From contig NZ_FNHN01000013.1 in assembly GCF_900103525.1 (NCBI RefSeq), forward strand, positions 62,001 through 126,000: a stretch of 64,000 nucleotides of DNA, written 5' to 3'. The number at the start of each line of letters is the position of its first letter. Within the stretch, counting starts at the first letter, position 1. The notes beneath the pieces are model-generated. The model was not told where the DNA came from, ran no database searches, and saw nothing but the letters and a program-made list of their open reading frames with translations. Positions 61,908-64,000 of the stretch are shown here, piece by piece. This stretch comes from Bacillus sp. OK048 (GTDB lineage Bacteria > Bacillota > Bacilli > Bacillales > Cytobacillaceae). The translations under genes and the position numbers were made by a program.

Positions 61908-61941
61908 GGCCTTGGATCATCTAATCCAAGGCTTTTAAATT
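61908..61941 (+). terminator. Terminator of the SleL-like gene
   Basis: GCCTTGGAT and ATCCAAGGC form a 9-bp stem with a short loop, followed by TTTT. Confidence 0.78.
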
Positions 61942-62178
61942 TGGGGACTGTTAGACGGCTCTTATTCAAGTCTAGTATTTTGACAATAAATTTTTCTGGA
62001 AAACAACTGTCCAGGGCGCTTGCGCTTTTCCTGTCAGCAATACTAGGTTATGCCAAGGAAGATATGGAAGTGTAGGTCAACCTTGGACAAGGAAACTATA
62101 AACTGAAAATAAAAACATAACCAATGCGTAAGAACCCTATAATGTTGAGAAAATTGCGAGTTAAAAAAACTAAAGTAG

Positions 62179-62207
62179 TTGACCCAATACTACTACATTA
62201 GTAATAT
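62179..62207 (+). promoter_or_regulatory. Sigma-A promoter of the oxidoreductase operon
   Basis: TTGACC, 17 bases, then TAATAT, about 70 bases before the first gene at 62277. Confidence 0.65.
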
Positions 62208-62276
62208 TTAAAGAAAGGTGAAAGCACTTACAAAAAGTACCGCACTTTTTCTTGTATAAAAGGAGGAGCCCCGATT

Positions 62277-62543
62277 ATGAATCAAACAATTATCTGTAGA
62301 TGTGAAGAAGTATATTTAGAAGACATTCATAATACCGCAATCACATATAACTGCTCTGCCCGTGAAGTAAAATTACGAACAAGGGCTGGTATGGGGTATT
62401 GTGGAGGGCGTACGTGCAGGCCGGCAGTCGATGCTATATTGGAAACAATTACGGGAGAAAAGGCAGGACATGCCATACCGATGAAAGTCCAACCACCCGT
62501 TAGACCTGTACCACTAGCTGTTTTAGGAGGTAAAATAAGGTGA
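62277..62543 (+). CDS. BFD-like [2Fe-2S] protein
   Basis: This 88-aa protein has IICRCEEV and GMGYCGGRTC, whose four cysteines form the BFD-like [2Fe-2S] site found in opine, octopine and hydroxyproline oxidase complexes and in HcnA/HcnB-type systems. The ATG follows AGGAGGAG. It overlaps the next gene by 4 bases. With the ferredoxin-like and FAD proteins it forms a three-part amino-acid or opine oxidoreductase. The substrate is not evident. Confidence 0.85.
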   Translation: MNQTIICRCEEVYLEDIHNTAITYNCSAREVKLRTRAGMGYCGGRTCRPAVDAILETITGEKAGHAIPMKVQPPVRPVPLAVLGGKIR

Positions 62544-62941
62544 TTAAAAACCGTATAGTAGATCATCCTGTTCTTGGGAAACTACCAGACAAAACCCCAG
62601 TCACTTTTACTTTTGACGGGAATACATATGAAGGTTTTGAAGGAGATACGATTGCATCGGCACTTCTCGCTAATGGTGTCAGGCAACTGCGTGTTCATGA
62701 AGAAACCGGTGCACCACGGGCTATTTACTGTAATATTGGTCATTGCTTTGAATGCCGTGTCACAGTCAATCAAGTCCAGGGTATTCGTGCATGCATGACA
62801 TCTATTAAAGACAATATGGCTATCGAAAGTGGAAAATTACAAGCAACTCCATTTGAATCTACACCAGAGGAATGGCCACGTACATATGCTGAATTTGAAC
62901 AAAAGAACAAAGGTAAAAAGGTCGGTGATACGCATGTATGA
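62540..62941 (+). CDS. (2Fe-2S) ferredoxin-like subunit (HcnA/SoxA N-terminal type)
   Basis: This 133-aa protein shows the N-terminal domain of sarcosine oxidase alpha/HcnA: VTFTFDGNTYEGFEGDTIAS, ALLANGVRQL and YCNIGHCFECRVTVNQ with the CxxxxCxxC-type cluster ligands, then RACMT. It starts at a GTG overlapping the previous stop and overlaps the next gene by 8 bases, so the three subunits are translationally coupled. It would carry electrons between the substrate flavoprotein and an acceptor. Confidence 0.86.
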   Translation: MIKNRIVDHPVLGKLPDKTPVTFTFDGNTYEGFEGDTIASALLANGVRQLRVHEETGAPRAIYCNIGHCFECRVTVNQVQGIRACMTSIKDNMAIESGKLQATPFESTPEEWPRTYAEFEQKNKGKKVGDTHV

Positions 62942-64000
62942 TGTCGTAATAATAGGTGCGGGCCCCGCTGGTTTATCAGCCGCAATTGCATGCCGTGAAT
63001 CAGATTTAAACGTCATTGTTATCGATGAATTTCCAAAGCCAGGTGGTAGACTACTCGGACAACTTCACCAAGAACCAAATGGCGAGTGGTGGAATGGAGT
63101 GGAAGAAACACAAAATTTAATAGATAAGGCAGAAAAACTAAACGCAGAAATTAAATGTGGTGTTTCTGCCCATCATATCGAAAAAGTAGAACACGGCTAT
63201 AGTATACATACAAGTATAGGCATTCTAAATACGACAAATCTATTGCTTGCAACAGGCGCCGCGGAAACAGCTCTCCCACTTCCAGGCTGGACACTTCCAG
63301 GTGTGATGTCTATTGGTGCAGCACAAGTGATGACAAACGTACACCGTGTTCGGGTTGGGAATAAAGGGATAGTCGTTGGCGTCAACGTATTGTCTGCGGC
63401 AATTGCCCGTGAACTTCAAATTGCTGGAATTGAACTGCATAGTATGGCTCTGCCGATTTCTAACCCTGTCACAAAAAACCATGCCAATCCAAGACATGTA
63501 ATGGATGGATTAGTACGCATTGCCCATTTGGCACCTTCTACTTTCCTTCGGTTAGGAAGTAAATTTGCCAAAGCAGCTTGGGTACGAAATTTGGCTGTAA
63601 AATTTTATCCTAAAGGTGGCGTGAAAATGTGGGGAATGCCTATCCATATTCGCAAAGCCATCGTTCAAATAAACGGTACAGAAAAAGTAGAATCCATTAC
63701 AATGTGCGATATTACCTCTGATGGAGAAATGATTGCAGGCAGCGAAGAAATAATTGATGTCGATTTTGTTTGTATAGCTGGAGGGCTGTATCCACTTGCA
63801 GAGCTTGCTGCTGTAATCGGTTGTCCATTCCAGTATGTTGAAGAGTTGGGCGGCCATATTCCGATTCATAATGAACAAATGGAAACACCACTTAAAGGAT
63901 TATACGTCGCTGGTAATATTACAGGCATTGAAAGTGCAAAAGTCGCCCGTGCGCAAGGAACACTTGCGGGTTACTCTATCGCGAAGAATAAAGTTAAAAT
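62934..64000 (+). CDS. FAD-dependent oxidoreductase (HcnB-like), 3' end outside window
   Basis: About 355 residues are present. The N-terminus YDVVIIGAGPAGLSAAIACR is a Rossmann FAD site; LLLATGAAETALPLPGWTLP, NKGIVVGVNVLSAAIAREL (second nucleotide site) and GLYVAGNITGIESAKVARAQ are also characteristic. It belongs with HcnB/opine-oxidase alpha-type flavoproteins. The ATG overlaps the ferredoxin gene. The frame is still open at the window edge. A third flavin subunit (DadA/HcnC-like) would be expected downstream. Confidence 0.9.
   Translation, partial: MYDVVIIGAGPAGLSAAIACRESDLNVIVIDEFPKPGGRLLGQLHQEPNGEWWNGVEETQNLIDKAEKLNAEIKCGVSAHHIEKVEHGYSIHTSIGILNTTNLLLATGAAETALPLPGWTLPGVMSIGAAQVMTNVHRVRVGNKGIVVGVNVLSAAIARELQIAGIELHSMALPISNPVTKNHANPRHVMDGLVRIAHLAPSTFLRLGSKFAKAAWVRNLAVKFYPKGGVKMWGMPIHIRKAIVQINGTEKVESITMCDITSDGEMIAGSEEIIDVDFVCIAGGLYPLAELAAVIGCPFQYVEELGGHIPIHNEQMETPLKGLYVAGNITGIESAKVARAQGTLAGYSIAKNKVK

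Noticed and set aside
62014..62036. GCGCTTGCGCTTTTC motif, with a similar one near 22720
   Set aside because: It resembles fragments of a Bacillus intergenic repeat, but the two copies share too few bases to call an element.
61827..62075. Open frame downstream of the SleL-like gene
   Set aside because: It begins inside the hydrolase gene in another frame, crosses its terminator and lacks any known sequence; it is a shadow.

Overview
This window comes from a low-GC, endospore-forming Gram-positive bacterium, most likely a Bacillaceae member (Bacillus sensu lato, Neobacillus or Peribacillus type). The evidence is strong GGAGG ribosome binding sites, frequent TTG starts, a DUF1360 sporulation membrane protein, a CgeB-like spore glycosyltransferase, a LysM-GH18 SleL/YaaH-type spore hydrolase, sigma-K-like promoters and proteins resembling Bacillus endospore appendage (Ena, DUF3992) subunits. 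The species cannot be named from the sequence alone.

Bases 1-16,600 are a spore-surface and glycan region. It holds glycosyltransferases, nucleotide-sugar dehydratases and reductases, methyltransferases, a PAPS-type sulfotransferase, a CgeB-like enzyme, a 250-aa Cys-rich protein with a KVYDWVTR motif, a 784-aa coiled-coil protein, a JAMM protein with an apparent frameshift, and several small Cys-rich or sporulation-type proteins. A YolD-like gene remnant lies near 16.0 kb.

Bases 16,850-22,700 carry an exporter operon: a small membrane protein, an HlyD/MacA-like adaptor, a MacB-like ATPase and a permease. It is followed by an OmpR/EnvZ-type two-component pair, and a TTAAGG direct repeat lies at the operon promoter.

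Bases 22,700-43,000 are the most unusual part. A minus-strand operon encodes GDP-6-deoxyhexose synthesis (manC, rmd-like, gmd), a 1157-aa GT4-TPR-methyltransferase-GT4 protein and a GT2-TPR protein. Next come an Ena-like pilin and a 410-aa protein with a Cys-rich Ena-like N-terminus. Two convergent operons then look able to make a CDP-activated 3-C-methyl-6-deoxyhexose. After them come a second Ena-like pilin and a protein in which an Ena-like domain is inserted into the KV(Y/F)DWVTR family. Together these suggest a glycosylated spore appendage system with pilins, a candidate anchor and a candidate tip; that reading is inference.

Bases 43,100-48,500 hold a guanine-type purine riboswitch and a nupNOPQ-like nucleoside ABC importer. 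Bases 48,700-56,200 hold a second, CUT1-type ABC importer in one operon with a beta-CASP-like metallo-hydrolase and a cytoplasmic 5'-nucleotidase-like enzyme. The two suggest nucleoside and nucleotide scavenging.

Bases 56,300-60,400 look rearranged. They contain a MerR-like/DUF3967-type gene and its remnant, a duplicated 308-bp gene fragment, three near-identical 18-bp palindromic sites, and a TetR gene coupled to a SinI-like anti-repressor gene. The window ends with the SleL/YaaH-like gene and the start of an HcnABC/opine-oxidase-like flavoprotein operon that runs off the edge. I saw no rRNA, tRNA, CRISPR array or complete insertion sequence.
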